A DNA stretch of 64,000 bases, from contig CADAEH010000007.1 of NCBI GenBank assembly GCA_902786855.1, forward strand, positions 47,617 through 111,616, given 5' to 3'. Both the position numbers and the translations under genes were made by a program. The notes below the pieces were generated by a model, which saw only the letters and a list, made by a program, of their open reading frames with translations, was not told where the DNA came from and made no database searches. This document shows, one piece after another, positions 45,491-54,900 of the stretch. Source of the stretch: an uncultured Eubacteriales bacterium. Its GTDB lineage: Bacteria; Bacillota; Clostridia; Peptostreptococcales; Anaerovoracaceae. Every line of letters starts with the position of its first letter. Positions within the stretch are counted from its first letter, which is position 1.

Positions 45491-46015
45491 ATGAACATGA
45501 TCGTGGCAGCGGACAGCAGGTGGGGGATAGGAAGGGACAACGGATTGCTCGCTTCACTCCCTACTGACATGAAGTATTTCAGAGAGCATACGCTCGGAAA
45601 GGTCGTCGTGATGGGCAGAAAGACTCTGGAGTCGCTCCCGGGGAAAAAAGGCCTGCCCAAAAGGACCAACATCGTATTGTCGGCCAATCCTGATTTTGAA
45701 GCGGAAGGCTGTAAAGTGGTCCACTCAGAGTACGAGCTTTTCGATGAACTCGCTCAGTATGAACCTGATGATATATTCCTTATCGGAGGAGCGTCGCTAT
45801 ACAACAGGTTCTATAAATACTGCCGCAGGCTGTATATCACCAGAATGGACGCCGACCTTGATGCAGATGCTTTTATTGTGAATATTGACGAGGACGAGGA
45901 TTACAGCCTTGTCTCTGAGAGTGAGCCTGTCACAGAGAACGGCATCACATTCCGGTTTCTTATCTACTCAAGAAACACCGAGGGCCTCAACAGGGCCAGG
46001 ACACTGAAATTCTGA
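45491..46015 (+). CDS. folA: dihydrofolate reductase
   Basis: The 174-residue enzyme reduces dihydrofolate with NADPH. It begins MNMIVAADSRWGIGRDNGL, continues LPTDMKYFREHTLGKVVVMG and IFLIGGASLYNRF, and has the folate-site residues in the expected places. It works with thyA upstream in recycling folate. GGAGAG precedes ATG 45491. A hairpin terminator (46023-46045) directly follows the stop. Confidence 0.94.
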   Translation: MNMIVAADSRWGIGRDNGLLASLPTDMKYFREHTLGKVVVMGRKTLESLPGKKGLPKRTNIVLSANPDFEAEGCKVVHSEYELFDELAQYEPDDIFLIGGASLYNRFYKYCRRLYITRMDADLDADAFIVNIDEDEDYSLVSESEPVTENGITFRFLIYSRNTEGLNRARTLKF

Positions 46016-46022
46016 TCTCATG

Positions 46023-46050
46023 ACGGTGCGGCAGACCTGCACCGTTTTTG
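46023..46050 (+). terminator. intrinsic terminator after folA
   Basis: ACGGTGC (46023-46029) pairs with GCACCGT (46039-46045), followed by TTTTG. Confidence 0.75.
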
Positions 46051-46144
46051 ATGAATGCTATGTGTATACATCAGCTGATGCAGAGAAAAGAAATCTTAAG
46101 AATATATCGAGCAAAAAATCAAACCGAATCATGGAGGCATACAA

Positions 46145-47029
46145 ATGCGCTATTATACCAAGGAATACTACACATTGCTTTTGGCCCAGGGGGCAGCTGA
46201 GCTTTATGAACCTATAATAGAAAAGGAATACAGCGACGAAGAAATAGAGGACCTGTATCAGCAGGCTATGGATCGACACATTGAGGAAGAGAGGGAGGAA
46301 TATGATCAACCTCCGGGGCTTATCATTGTTGATGAGGACGGACCTGATTCTGAAGTCTTTGAGCTGTCTATAGATGCAGCGCTTGCCTATGAGAATCGCG
46401 AGCCGTTCGATGAAGAACAGTCAAGGGCGGATTTTGAGGAAATGTACAGGGATAATCTTGAAGAACCTGATGAAGACCTCCCTGACTGGGTCAGAGAAGC
46501 TGTCGATCCGAGAATACTCGCAATGTATTTCATGCCGGAAAAGATTTACAGGAAACTGACAGCGGAAGACGAGATAAATGAAAAGAAGTTCGATGCTCTG
46601 GATGATGAGGCTGATGAGAAGCTTGAGGAACTGAGAGAAACTCTCCCTGAAGCTTATCAGGAGTTCTTTGACGTCCTTGAGGATCTTGAAGATCTGTATG
46701 TCACTGATATCGAGATAACTGATGATGAAATCAGGATGACTCTTTCCGGCTGGGATGATGATGGCGATGAAGAGGAAAAACTGCTTAGGTTCTCAAGTCC
46801 TGAGATAATCGAAAATGAAGGTGTAGAAGCGCAGTCATGGGAAGATGAGGACGGCGATGTTGAGTCCGACTGCGAGCTCCTCTACAGTGAGCTTTATATG
46901 GAAAACGGCAGGCCTGAGGTGCACATGCTCTTTGACAACAAAGGTCTTAAATACCTCACCTTCAGTTGCGGAGAAGCTTTGGCATTCTATGGCCTCGGTA
47001 CACTTGCCGGGCACATTACACTTAATTGA
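46145..47029 (+). CDS. acidic DUF4085-like protein
   Basis: The 294-residue protein begins MRYYTKEYYTLLLAQG. I tentatively place it in the DUF4085 family, which has the MKYFTKELY-like start. It is extremely acidic, with clusters such as EEEREEYD, DEDGPDSE and DDDGDEEE, and has no transmembrane segment or catalytic motif. The C-terminal part (about 205-294) is less biased and may form a beta-rich domain (LRFSSPEIIENEG and LKYLTFSCGEALAFYG). Function unknown. It is separated from folA by a terminator and 129 bases. The start follows CATGGAGGCATACA. Confidence 0.6.
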   Translation: MRYYTKEYYTLLLAQGAAELYEPIIEKEYSDEEIEDLYQQAMDRHIEEEREEYDQPPGLIIVDEDGPDSEVFELSIDAALAYENREPFDEEQSRADFEEMYRDNLEEPDEDLPDWVREAVDPRILAMYFMPEKIYRKLTAEDEINEKKFDALDDEADEKLEELRETLPEAYQEFFDVLEDLEDLYVTDIEITDDEIRMTLSGWDDDGDEEEKLLRFSSPEIIENEGVEAQSWEDEDGDVESDCELLYSELYMENGRPEVHMLFDNKGLKYLTFSCGEALAFYGLGTLAGHITLN

Positions 47030-47057
47030 AGCTGCGTTGCGCGGAGGGATCGATAAG

Positions 47058-48038
47058 ATGAGCAAGAGAGACAACAAACGCTTTAATGATAATGAAAGGA
47101 AAAGTGCACCTAAGCGCGGGGGCAAGAACCGGAGAGACTACGGTGACAGCTACGAGCCAAAACGTTCAGGCAGAAGATCAGCAGCTTCGTCGGGAAGCAA
47201 CGGGCGCAGATCATCTGCTTCCGGTAAAAGTTCACGGCAGGAAAGACCTCGCAGAGTGCTTGGGTATGATCTTGATCTGAAGGAAGAGATAAACAGGAAT
47301 ATAGGCACCGATGGACTGGAAGTTGTTGCCGGCCGCAATCCTGTAACGGAAGCTCTGAGTGGTGACCGTGATGTAGAGCGTGTTTTTATCGCTGACGGAG
47401 CTGAAGGATCCGTATCGAAGATCGTAGCGATAGCAAGAGAGCAGGGCGTTATCGTTGATTTCGTACCTAAGGAAAAGATCGATGCTATGGCTCCGGGAGT
47501 CAAGCATCAGGGCGTGGTCGCCAAGGTCAGTGAATACAGTTACGCGGACATGGATGAAGTGTTCGAAAGAGCGGAAGCTTCGGGAGAGGATCCTTTCATA
47601 GTTATTCTCGATGAAGTGACCGACCCGCACAACCTGGGAGCGATAATAAGGACTGCAGAATGTGCCGGAGCGCATGGAGTCATAATACCTAAGAGAAGAG
47701 CGGCTTCCCTGACTCAGACGGTTGCGCTGTCAGCCGCAGGTGCGATAGAGAGCATGCCTGTAGTTCAGGTCACCAATCTTGCCAGGACCATTGAGGAACT
47801 CAAAGAAAAAGGCATATGGGTCGGAGCGGCAGATATGGACGGCGAGACCTACTATAATGCCAATCTTACCGGTCCTATCGCCATCGTCATAGGCAATGAA
47901 GGCAAAGGCGTCGGAAGGCTCGTAAAAGAGAAGTGCGATTTTGTACTTTCTATACCTATGTACGGTAAGATAAACTCTCTCAATGCGTCGAATGCTGCAG
48001 CAATTCTCATGTACGGTATCAGAAGAGCAAGGGGTTGA
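47058..48038 (+). CDS. rlmB: 23S rRNA 2'-O-methyltransferase RlmB (SpoU family)
   Basis: The 326-residue SpoU-type RNA methyltransferase has a basic, low-complexity N-terminus (about residues 1-60, rich in Arg, Ser and Lys) that probably binds RNA. A substrate-binding domain contains LEVVAGRNPVTEALSGD near residue 90, and a C-terminal SPOUT domain has the knot motifs ILDEVTDPHNLGAIIRTAE, AIVIGNEGKGVG and LNASNAAAILMYGI. I place the start at ATG 47058 with GGAGGG upstream; the open frame extends further left with no support. It 2'-O-methylates a guanosine in 23S rRNA. The stop lies in an inverted repeat that overlaps the following promoter. Confidence 0.9.
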   Translation: MSKRDNKRFNDNERKSAPKRGGKNRRDYGDSYEPKRSGRRSAASSGSNGRRSSASGKSSRQERPRRVLGYDLDLKEEINRNIGTDGLEVVAGRNPVTEALSGDRDVERVFIADGAEGSVSKIVAIAREQGVIVDFVPKEKIDAMAPGVKHQGVVAKVSEYSYADMDEVFERAEASGEDPFIVILDEVTDPHNLGAIIRTAECAGAHGVIIPKRRAASLTQTVALSAAGAIESMPVVQVTNLARTIEELKEKGIWVGAADMDGETYYNANLTGPIAIVIGNEGKGVGRLVKEKCDFVLSIPMYGKINSLNASNAAAILMYGIRRARG

Positions 48039-48056
48039 TTTCTGAAATAACCCCTT
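48029..48056 (+). terminator. inverted repeat at the rlmB stop, overlapping the rpmG promoter
   Basis: AAGGGGTT (48029-48036) pairs with AACCCCTT (48049-48056). The repeat includes the first base of the rlmB stop codon, and its right arm ends within the -35 box that begins at 48055. Confidence 0.5.
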
Positions 48057-48083
48057 GACATTGACTTGCATTATGAGTATTCT
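48055..48083 (+). promoter_or_regulatory. strong sigma-70-type promoter of rpmG-secE-nusG
   Basis: A perfect TTGACA (48055-48060) and TATTCT (48078-48083) are separated by 17 bases. The rpmG start lies 140 bases downstream, so there is a sizeable leader. Confidence 0.85.
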
Positions 48084-48150
48084 TATTGAGCGGCTTTATG
48101 ATTAACAATCGGAGCACTGGGGAAACCGGGCTTCGAGTTTTAGGTTGAAA

Positions 48151-48188
48151 AGATGCGTCAGCATCTCTGAAAAGGGTCGCAGACGCAT
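48151..48188 (+). promoter_or_regulatory. rpmG leader with two mutually exclusive hairpins
   Basis: AGATGC (48151-48156) pairs with GCATCT (48161-48166) around a 4-base loop. Alternatively ATGCGTC (48153-48159) pairs with GACGCAT (48182-48188). The two stems share bases and cannot form together. No ligand or function is known. Confidence 0.4.
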
Positions 48189-48222
48189 GAATTTGGAAAT
48201 ATAAAACAGAAGGAGCAATAAA

Positions 48223-48384
48223 ATGGCAGCAGGCGTAAGACAGAAAGTCATCCTCGCATGCACAGAGTGCAAGCAGAGAAACTACAATACAATGAAGAAC
48301 AAGAGAAACAATCCTGACAGGATCGAGCTCATGAAGTATTGCAAGTTCTGCAACAAGGAAACTCTCCACAAGGAGACCAAGTAA
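48223..48384 (+). CDS. rpmG: 50S ribosomal protein L33 (zinc-binding form)
   Basis: The 53-residue protein [20 protein letters not shown]... is bacterial L33. Cys 13, 16, 40 and 43 form the zinc-ribbon ligand set of the C+ (zinc-binding) version. AAGGAG (48210-48215) precedes ATG 48223. It leads the rpmG-secE-nusG transcript, as in most Firmicutes. The end (HKETK) is the expected one. Confidence 0.95.
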   Translation: MAAGVRQKVILACTECKQRNYNTMKNKRNNPDRIELMKYCKFCNKETLHKETK

Positions 48385-48416
48385 TTACAGTAATTACAGA
48401 CAGCGGAGATACAGGC

Positions 48417-48719
48417 ATGGCTAACAATAACAAAGGCGGAAATAATAAGGCTAAAGCTGATCTTGCAAAGCAGACAGCTCAGTCTACCGCAAGAAAACAA
48501 AGCCAGAATAAGCAGGACAAGAAAAACGGCGGGATCATCGCATACCTCAGAGGCGTGAGACAGGAGTTCCGCAAGGTAGTATGGCCTACCAGAGAAGAGC
48601 TGACAACGGATACTATCGTAGTTATCGGCTGCGTCCTCTTCTTTGCACTTGCTTTCTGGCTGGTAGACACAGGATTCCTTGCAGCACTCAAGGGGATCCT
48701 CGGCATCACATTGTCCTAA
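48417..48719 (+). CDS. secE: preprotein translocase subunit SecE
   Basis: The 100-residue SecE has a hydrophilic Asn/Lys/Gln-rich N-terminus (about residues 1-40). The conserved amphipathic segment YLRGVRQEFRKVVWPTREEL is followed by one transmembrane helix (about 70-92). It is an essential part of the SecYEG channel and sits between rpmG and nusG. I place the start at ATG 48417 with CGGAGA upstream; a longer open frame to the left has no ribosome binding site. The imperfect direct repeat TAATTACAG lies just before it. Confidence 0.93.
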   Translation: MANNNKGGNNKAKADLAKQTAQSTARKQSQNKQDKKNGGIIAYLRGVRQEFRKVVWPTREELTTDTIVVIGCVLFFALAFWLVDTGFLAALKGILGITLS

Positions 48720-48735
48720 TTCAAGGAGATAACAG

Positions 48736-49335
48736 ATGGCAGACAACGTAAACATGGAAGAAACGACGAACGTCAGGACATCGGTATCGCCTCTGGAAGG
48801 AGAAGGCCTCAGAGGAGACGGAACTGCCAAGTGGTATGTTGTCCACACATATTCCGGTTACGAGAACAAGGTCAAGAACAGCATCGAGAGAATGGTCGAG
48901 TACCGCGGCATGAAGGATAAGATCCTTGAAGTCGTTATTCCGACGGAAGAAAGAATCGAGATCAAAGACGGTGTTAAAAAGGTCAAGACCCGCAAGCTTT
49001 ATCCGGGATATGTCGTTATCAAGATGATCGTCAATAATGAGACCTGGTACCTCGTGCGTAACACAGAGGGTGTAACCGGTTTCGTAGGACATGGATCTGA
49101 TCCTATTCCGCTGACCAAGGAAGAGATCGTAAGAATGGGCATTGAAAAGCTCAAGATCGATCTGGATATCGAAGTCGGAGATACAGTCCGTATCATCGGA
49201 GGAGTCTTCGAAGGTCAGCTTGGTATCGTCGAGGCTATCAACCCTGAAAAGCAGATAGTCAAGACAAGGATATCCATGTTCGGAAGAGATACTCCTGCAG
49301 AGATCGAGTTCTCTCAGGTCAGCAAGCTGCGCTAA
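48736..49335 (+). CDS. nusG: transcription termination/antitermination factor NusG
   Basis: The 199-residue protein has a NusG N-terminal domain (KWYVVHTYSGYENKVKNSIE, about residues 33-52), with RKLYPGYVVIKM near 87. A KOW domain follows (VGDTVRIIGGVFEGQLGIV, about 147-165). It binds RNA polymerase and the ribosomal S10 protein. About 30 residues precede the core, an acidic extension not universal in the family (METTNVRTSVSP-like). AAGGAGA precedes ATG 48736. Confidence 0.95.
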   Translation: MADNVNMEETTNVRTSVSPLEGEGLRGDGTAKWYVVHTYSGYENKVKNSIERMVEYRGMKDKILEVVIPTEERIEIKDGVKKVKTRKLYPGYVVIKMIVNNETWYLVRNTEGVTGFVGHGSDPIPLTKEEIVRMGIEKLKIDLDIEVGDTVRIIGGVFEGQLGIVEAINPEKQIVKTRISMFGRDTPAEIEFSQVSKLR

Positions 49336-49429
49336 AACCGCAGCTTCAGCATCCGATCCCGACAGGGCTTTACAGCCCGTTGAGATATAAAAATGAGGAA
49401 TCTCTGATCCCTCAGGAAAGGAGAAATCA

Positions 49430-49855
49430 ATGGCAAAGAAGATCGATGGCTATATCAAGCTTCAGATCCCTGCCGGCGGCGCTACACCTGCTCCTCCAGT
49501 CGGACCTGCACTCGGTCAGAAGAGCGTGAACATCATGGACTTCTGCAAGCAGTTCAACGCAAGGACACAGGATCAGCAGGGAATGATCATTCCTGTAGTA
49601 ATCACAGTTTACACAGACAGATCATTCACATTCGTATGCAAGACACCTCCGGCTGCAGTTCTTATCAAGAAGGCAGCAGGCATCGAGCATGCATCCGGAA
49701 CACCTAACAAGGTTAAGGTAGCTTCCATCACTCTCGCACAGGCAGAAGAGATCGCTAAGACCAAGATGCCGGACCTCAATGCAGCATCCCTCGAAGCAGC
49801 AGTTGACATGATCAAGGGAACAGCCCGCAGCATGGGAATCACGGTAGTTGAGTAA
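49430..49855 (+). CDS. rplK: 50S ribosomal protein L11
   Basis: The 141-residue L11 starts [20 protein letters not shown] and includes [20 protein letters not shown] near residue 25 (a proline-rich segment near the thiostrepton/GTPase centre). The C-terminal rRNA-binding domain covers about residues 70-141. It is followed after 44 bases by rplA. The GAAAGGAGA ribosome binding site is strong. Confidence 0.97.
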   Translation: MAKKIDGYIKLQIPAGGATPAPPVGPALGQKSVNIMDFCKQFNARTQDQQGMIIPVVITVYTDRSFTFVCKTPPAAVLIKKAAGIEHASGTPNKVKVASITLAQAEEIAKTKMPDLNAASLEAAVDMIKGTARSMGITVVE

Positions 49856-49899
49856 TTAAGTGGGAGGCCGAGAGCCGTCAGTACCACAAGGAGGAAAAA

Positions 49900-50595
49900 A
49901 TGAAAAGATCAAAGAGATACGCTGAGCTCGCAAAGGCTTATGACAAGCATGAGCTCGTAGACGTAGCAACTGCAGTAAAGCAGATCAAGAGCTTTGAAAA
50001 TGCAAAGTTCGACGAAACAGTTGAGATGCATTTCCGTCTCGGAGTTGACGGAAGACACGCAGATCAGCAGGTAAGAGGCGCTATGGTACTTCCTCACGGA
50101 ACTGGTAAGACCAAGAAAGTCCTCGTATTCGCTAAGGGGCCTAAGGCAGAGGAAGCACAGGCAGCAGGAGCTGACTTCGTTGGCGCTGAAGACATGGCTG
50201 ACAAGATCAGAACTGAGAACTGGTTCGAATTCGACGCAGTAGTCGCAACACCTGATATGATGGGCGTTGTAGGACGTCTCGGAAAGATCCTCGGACCTAA
50301 GGGACTCATGCCAAACCCTAAGTCCGGAACAGTCACAATGGACCTCACCAAGGCACTCGCAGACATCAAAGCCGGTAAGGTCGAGTACAGACTTGACAAA
50401 TCCAACATCATCCACTGCATCATCGGAAAGAAGTCATTCACTGAAGAGCAGCTGACTGAGAATGCAAACGCTCTCATCCAGGCTATCGCTAAGGCAAAGC
50501 CTGCAGCAGCTAAGGGACAGTACTTCAAGAGCATTACGATCGCAGCAACAATGAGCCCTGGAGTCAAGATCAACCCGGCAACAGTAACTCAGTAA
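49900..50595 (+). CDS. rplA: 50S ribosomal protein L1
   Basis: The 231-residue L1 forms the stalk base near the ribosomal exit site. [19 protein letters not shown] starts it, and [36 protein letters not shown] and [18 protein letters not shown] are the conserved segments. GGAGG precedes ATG 49900. A leader with L10-type structure follows. Confidence 0.97.
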   Translation: MKRSKRYAELAKAYDKHELVDVATAVKQIKSFENAKFDETVEMHFRLGVDGRHADQQVRGAMVLPHGTGKTKKVLVFAKGPKAEEAQAAGADFVGAEDMADKIRTENWFEFDAVVATPDMMGVVGRLGKILGPKGLMPNPKSGTVTMDLTKALADIKAGKVEYRLDKSNIIHCIIGKKSFTEEQLTENANALIQAIAKAKPAAAKGQYFKSITIAATMSPGVKINPATVTQ

Positions 50596-50621
50596 AAATT
50601 AGACAGAGTTACCCTTATAAC

Positions 50622-50727
50622 TAAGAATATCCAACCTGAGACAGCGGGTGCGAAAGCTTAATTTCCCGCCGAGGTACAATTCATAAATTGGACCCCGCAG
50701 TCTGTCTCACAGAAAGCGGGGTATTTT
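50622..50727 (+). ncRNA. ribosomal protein L10 leader (autoregulatory element with terminator hairpin)
   Basis: The segment contains a GACAGCGGGTGC...TTCCCGCCGAGGT core, as in the known L10(L12)-binding leaders of Firmicute rplJ operons, and ends in a terminator stem CCCCGC (50693-50698)/GCGGGG (50716-50721) followed by TATTTTG. When L10 or its complex with L12 is in excess, binding is expected to reduce rplJ-rplL expression. The family match is by eye. Confidence 0.8.
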
Positions 50728-50778
50728 GTACCTGCAAGACTACACTAGGCGAAGGGATATCGCCGGAAAGGAGAACAA

Positions 50779-51270
50779 ATGTCTGAAGCAGCAAAGCAAG
50801 CTAAGCAGGTCGTAATCGACGAGATCAAAGAAAAGTTTGAAAATGCTTCTTCCGTAGTAGCTATCGACTATCTCGGACTCACAGTAGAAGAAGCAGATGC
50901 ACTGAGAGCTAACCTCCGTAAGGAAGGAGTAGGTTTCACAGTATATAAGAACACCCTTATCAAGAGAGCCATCAGCGGAACTGACTACGAGTCGTTCGGA
51001 GATGTACTCAAGGGTTCAACAGCTCTGGCATTCAGTGGTGATGATATCACAGCTGGCGCAAGAGTACTTTCAAAGGCCATCAAGGAGTTCAAGAAGATGG
51101 CATTCAAGGGCGGCGTTGTAGAGGGCCAGGTATATGACAAGTCCATGGTCGAGGAATTCGCAACGATCCCATCAAGAGAAGAGCTCATCGCAAGATTCAT
51201 GGGAAGCATCCAGAGTCCGATGACAAAGCTCGCGCTCACTCTCAAAGCTATCGAAGAGAAGGGAGCATAG
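50779..51270 (+). CDS. rplJ: 50S ribosomal protein L10
   Basis: The 163-residue L10 links the L7/L12 stalk to the ribosome. It begins MSEAAKQAKQVVIDEIKEKF, with ALRANLRKEGVGFTVYKNTL near residue 42 and a C-terminal helix that binds L12 dimers. The GAAAGGAGAAC ribosome binding site follows the L10 leader. It is translated before rplL and is expected to bind its own leader. Confidence 0.97.
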   Translation: MSEAAKQAKQVVIDEIKEKFENASSVVAIDYLGLTVEEADALRANLRKEGVGFTVYKNTLIKRAISGTDYESFGDVLKGSTALAFSGDDITAGARVLSKAIKEFKKMAFKGGVVEGQVYDKSMVEEFATIPSREELIARFMGSIQSPMTKLALTLKAIEEKGA

Positions 51271-51348
51271 TTTTTAGAAATTTACACAACAGAGCAGCGT
51301 AAGATGCGATGCTCTATGACACAGAATATTTGAAAAGGAGAAATAACA

Positions 51349-51714
51349 ATGGATAAGACTCAGATCATTGAGGCTCTGAAGAGCATGACAATTCTTGAGA
51401 TCAACGAGCTCGTAAAGGCTCTTGAGGAAGAGTTCGGCGTAAGCGCAGTAGCAGTAGCAGCACCTGCAGCAGGCGGCGCAGCAGCAGCTGAAGAAGAAGA
51501 AAAGACAGATTTCAACGTAATCCTGAAAGAGATCGGACAGGAAAAGATCAAGGTTATCAAGGCTGTAAGAGAAGCTACAGGTCTTGGACTTAAGGAAGCT
51601 AAGGCTCTCGTAGACTCTGCTCCTGCAGCAGTTAAGGAGAACGTTGAGGCAGCTGAGGCTAACGCACTGAAGGAAGCTCTCGAGGCAGTTGGCGCTGTAG
51701 TAGAACTCCAGTAG
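51349..51714 (+). CDS. rplL: 50S ribosomal protein L7/L12
   Basis: The 121-residue L7/L12 has an N-terminal dimerisation domain ([19 protein letters not shown]), an Ala-rich hinge (about residues 38-50) and a C-terminal factor-binding domain ([20 protein letters not shown]). The length is typical. AAAGGAG precedes ATG 51349. Three stem-loops follow before rpoB. Confidence 0.97.
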   Translation: MDKTQIIEALKSMTILEINELVKALEEEFGVSAVAVAAPAAGGAAAAEEEEKTDFNVILKEIGQEKIKVIKAVREATGLGLKEAKALVDSAPAAVKENVEAAEANALKEALEAVGAVVELQ

Positions 51715-51727
51715 TAAATCTGCGATA

Positions 51728-51869
51728 TTTTCCGCTGAGCCTCGTTGTTGCTCAGCGGAAAATCTCATCGGAATCGTGGTTCCGATGAAACAAACATAAC
51801 CACAAATTGGGCTATGAGATATTAACCCGAACCATGCAATAAAATGAGCCCCGGCTACGAGGCTCATTT
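51728..51869 (+). terminator. three consecutive stem-loops between rplL and rpoB
   Basis: Hairpin 1 is TTTTCCGCTGAG (51728-51739)/CTCAGCGGAAAA (51751-51762). Hairpin 2 is TCATCGGAA (51765-51773)/TTCCGATGA (51780-51788). Hairpin 3 is AAATGAGCC (51842-51850)/GGCTCATTT (51861-51869). They probably reduce read-through into rpoBC or guide RNA processing. None is followed by a long T-run. Confidence 0.6.
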
Positions 51870-51970
51870 CGTGCGTTTATGGGGCGGAAAAAAACGCCAA
51901 AAACGACAAAAAATTTGCATTTTATTCAGAACAATAATCACTTGAAATCATTTTACAAGGAGTGAAACAC

Positions 51971-54900
51971 ATGCCACATCCAATAACAGTTGGTAGAAAA
52001 GAGCGTATGTCTTTTTCCAAGATCAATGAGGTCTGCGAGATGCCTAACCTCATCGATGTACAGACTAAGTCATACAAGTGGTTCATGGAAGAAGGCCTCA
52101 GCGAGGTGCTCGAGGATGTATCGCCGATCCGTGATACAACTAACACCCTCAGCCTTGAATTTGCGGACTATCATTTCTCGGATACTCCTAAGTATGACCA
52201 GGAAGAGTGCAAGGAGAGAGACGCTACTTATGCAACTTCTCTTACCGTCAAGGTCAGACTGATCAACCGTGAAACCGGTGAGATCAAGGAACAGGATGTA
52301 TTCATGGGGGACTTCCCTCTCATGACAGAGAAGGGTACTTTTGTTTACAACGGTGCTGAGAGAGCTATCGTTACTCAGATGGTACGTTCACCTGGACCAT
52401 ATTTCGATGTCGCAACAGACAAGTCCAACCAGAAGCTGTTCAGCTCGCAGGTCATCCCTAACAGAGGAGCATGGCTCGAATATGAGACTGATTCCCAGGG
52501 AATTCTGTATGTAAGAGTTGACAGAACAAGAAAACAGCCGCTGACTTCATTCCTCAGAGCACTCGGCATCATCGATCCGGAAGCTCTTGCCCTTGACACT
52601 AATGAGGACATTATCGCTATCTTCGGAGAAGATGAGAGACTCATGAGGACTCTCGAAAAAGATACTACGAGAAACAGCGCAGAGGGACTCAGAGAACTTT
52701 ACAGAAGACTTCGTCCGGGAGAACCACCGACGGTAGAAAACGCAAGATCAATGCTGATGGCTCTCCTCTTTGATGAGAGAAGATATGATCTCGCAAAGGT
52801 CGGAAGATTCAAATATAACCGTAAACTCGGTCTTCATGACAGACTCGTTGACACAGTAGCCGCTGAGGACATCATCGATCCTAATACCGGAGAAGTCCTT
52901 GTTGAAAAGGATGGCGCGATCTCTCGCAGCATGGCTATGACCATCGAGGATGCAGGCGTTGAGTCTGTATATGTCTACAGCAAGACAGAAGGACATGAGG
53001 ATGTCGTGACCAAGGTCATCGGAAACAATTTCGTTGATCCAGCTAAGTACGTAGATATCGATCTGACACCATATAAGCTGTCAGAGAAGGTATTCTATCC
53101 TGTGCTTATGGATATCATCAAACAGGCTGACGGCGATGAAGACAAGCTGAAGGCTGCCATCGCTAATAGAAGAAAAGAGCTCAGCCCTAAACACATCATC
53201 CTTGAGGACATCATTGCTTCAGTAAGCTACTTCCTCAACCTGAACTGCGGTATCGGCGATATCGACGATATCGACCATCTGAGCAACAGAAGACTTAAGA
53301 CAGTCGGCGAACTCCTGCAGAACCAGTGCAGGATCGGTTTTGCCAGAATGGAAAAGACCATAAGAGAAAGGATGACTACTGAGAATTCGACACCTCAGCA
53401 GCTCATCAATATCAGACCTGTAACTGCAGCTATCAAGGAGTTCTTCGGATCTTCACAGCTGTCACAGTTCATGGATCAGAATAACCCTCTTGCCGAGCTC
53501 ACTCACAAGAGAAGGCTGTCAGCCCTCGGACCTGGCGGACTTTCAAGAGAAAGAGCCGGAATGGAGGTAAGAGACGTACATTATTCACACTATGGCAGGA
53601 TGTGCCCTATCGAGACTCCTGAAGGTCCTAATATCGGACTTATCGGATCACTCACCACATATGGCATCATCAACCAGTACGGATTTATTGAGACCCCATA
53701 CCGCAAGGTAGACAAAGAGACCGGAGTCGTTACGAATGACGTTCATTACCTTGCAGCTGCTGATGAAGACCTCATGATCGTTGCTCAGGCTAATGAGCCT
53801 CTCGACGAAGAGGGACACTTCCTCAACAACAAGGTCGCTGTCAGAGGTATCAAGGGCGAGATCACCATGGTCCCGAAAAACGAAGTCGACTACATGGACG
53901 TATCGCCTAAACAGGTAGTATCCGTTGCTACAGCTATGATCCCGTTCCTTGAAAACGATGACGCTAACCGTGCTCTGATGGGATCCAACATGCAGAGACA
54001 GGCAGTTCCGCTGCTCGTCACAGAAGCTCCTTATGTTGGTACCGGTATCGAGTACAAGGCTGCATGCGACTCAGGCGCTGTAGTGCTTTGCAAGGCAGCA
54101 GGAACAGTATCATATGTCGACGCTAATAAGGTCAAAGTCACAAGAGACGAAGACGGCACTGTCGATGTATACAGACTCCTTAAATTTAAGCGTTCCAATC
54201 AGGGTACATGCATCAACCAGAGACCTATCGTCAGCTATGGCGAGCACCTTGAGGCAGGCGAGGTAGTCGCAGACGGTCCTTCTACCAATCTGGGTGAGAT
54301 CTCTCTGGGCAAGAACCTTCTCATAGGATTTATGACATGGGAAGGTTATAACTACGAGGACGCTATCATCCTGAATGAGAGACTCCTCATGGATGACGTA
54401 CTGACATCACTTCACATCGAGAAACACGAATGCGAAGCAAGAGATACCAAGCTCGGACCGGAAGAGATCACCAGAGATATCCCTAATCTCCCTGGCGAAA
54501 TGCTCAGGGAACTCGATGAAGAAGGTATCGTAAGAATAGGAGCAGAGGTAAAATCCAACGATATCCTTGTCGGAAAGCTCACTCCTAAGAGCGAGACAGA
54601 TCTCACTCCTGAGGCAAGGATGCTCCGTGCTATCTTTGGCGAAAAGTCCAAAGAAGTCAGAGACACATCCCTCAAGCTGCCTCACGGTGAAGAAGGTATC
54701 GTAATCGACGTAAGAGTATTCGATAAGACCAACAGCACTGAGCTGCCTCCTGGAGTAAACAAAATCGTCAGAGTCTATGTTGCTACCAAGAGAAAGATCA
54801 ATGTCGGCGACAAGATGGCCGGACGCCACGGAAATAAGGGTGTTATTTCCAGGATCCTTCCGCAGGAAGATATGCCGTTCAAGGAAGACGGTGAGCCACT

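Noticed and set aside
46845-48038. A longer RlmB starting at 46845
   Set aside because: The added segment lies inside the DUF4085 gene in another frame and has no ribosome binding site; ATG 47058 has GGAGGG upstream.
48339-48719. A SecE starting at 48339
   Set aside because: The extra 26 residues overlap rpmG in another frame; ATG 48417 has a ribosome binding site and fits the family.
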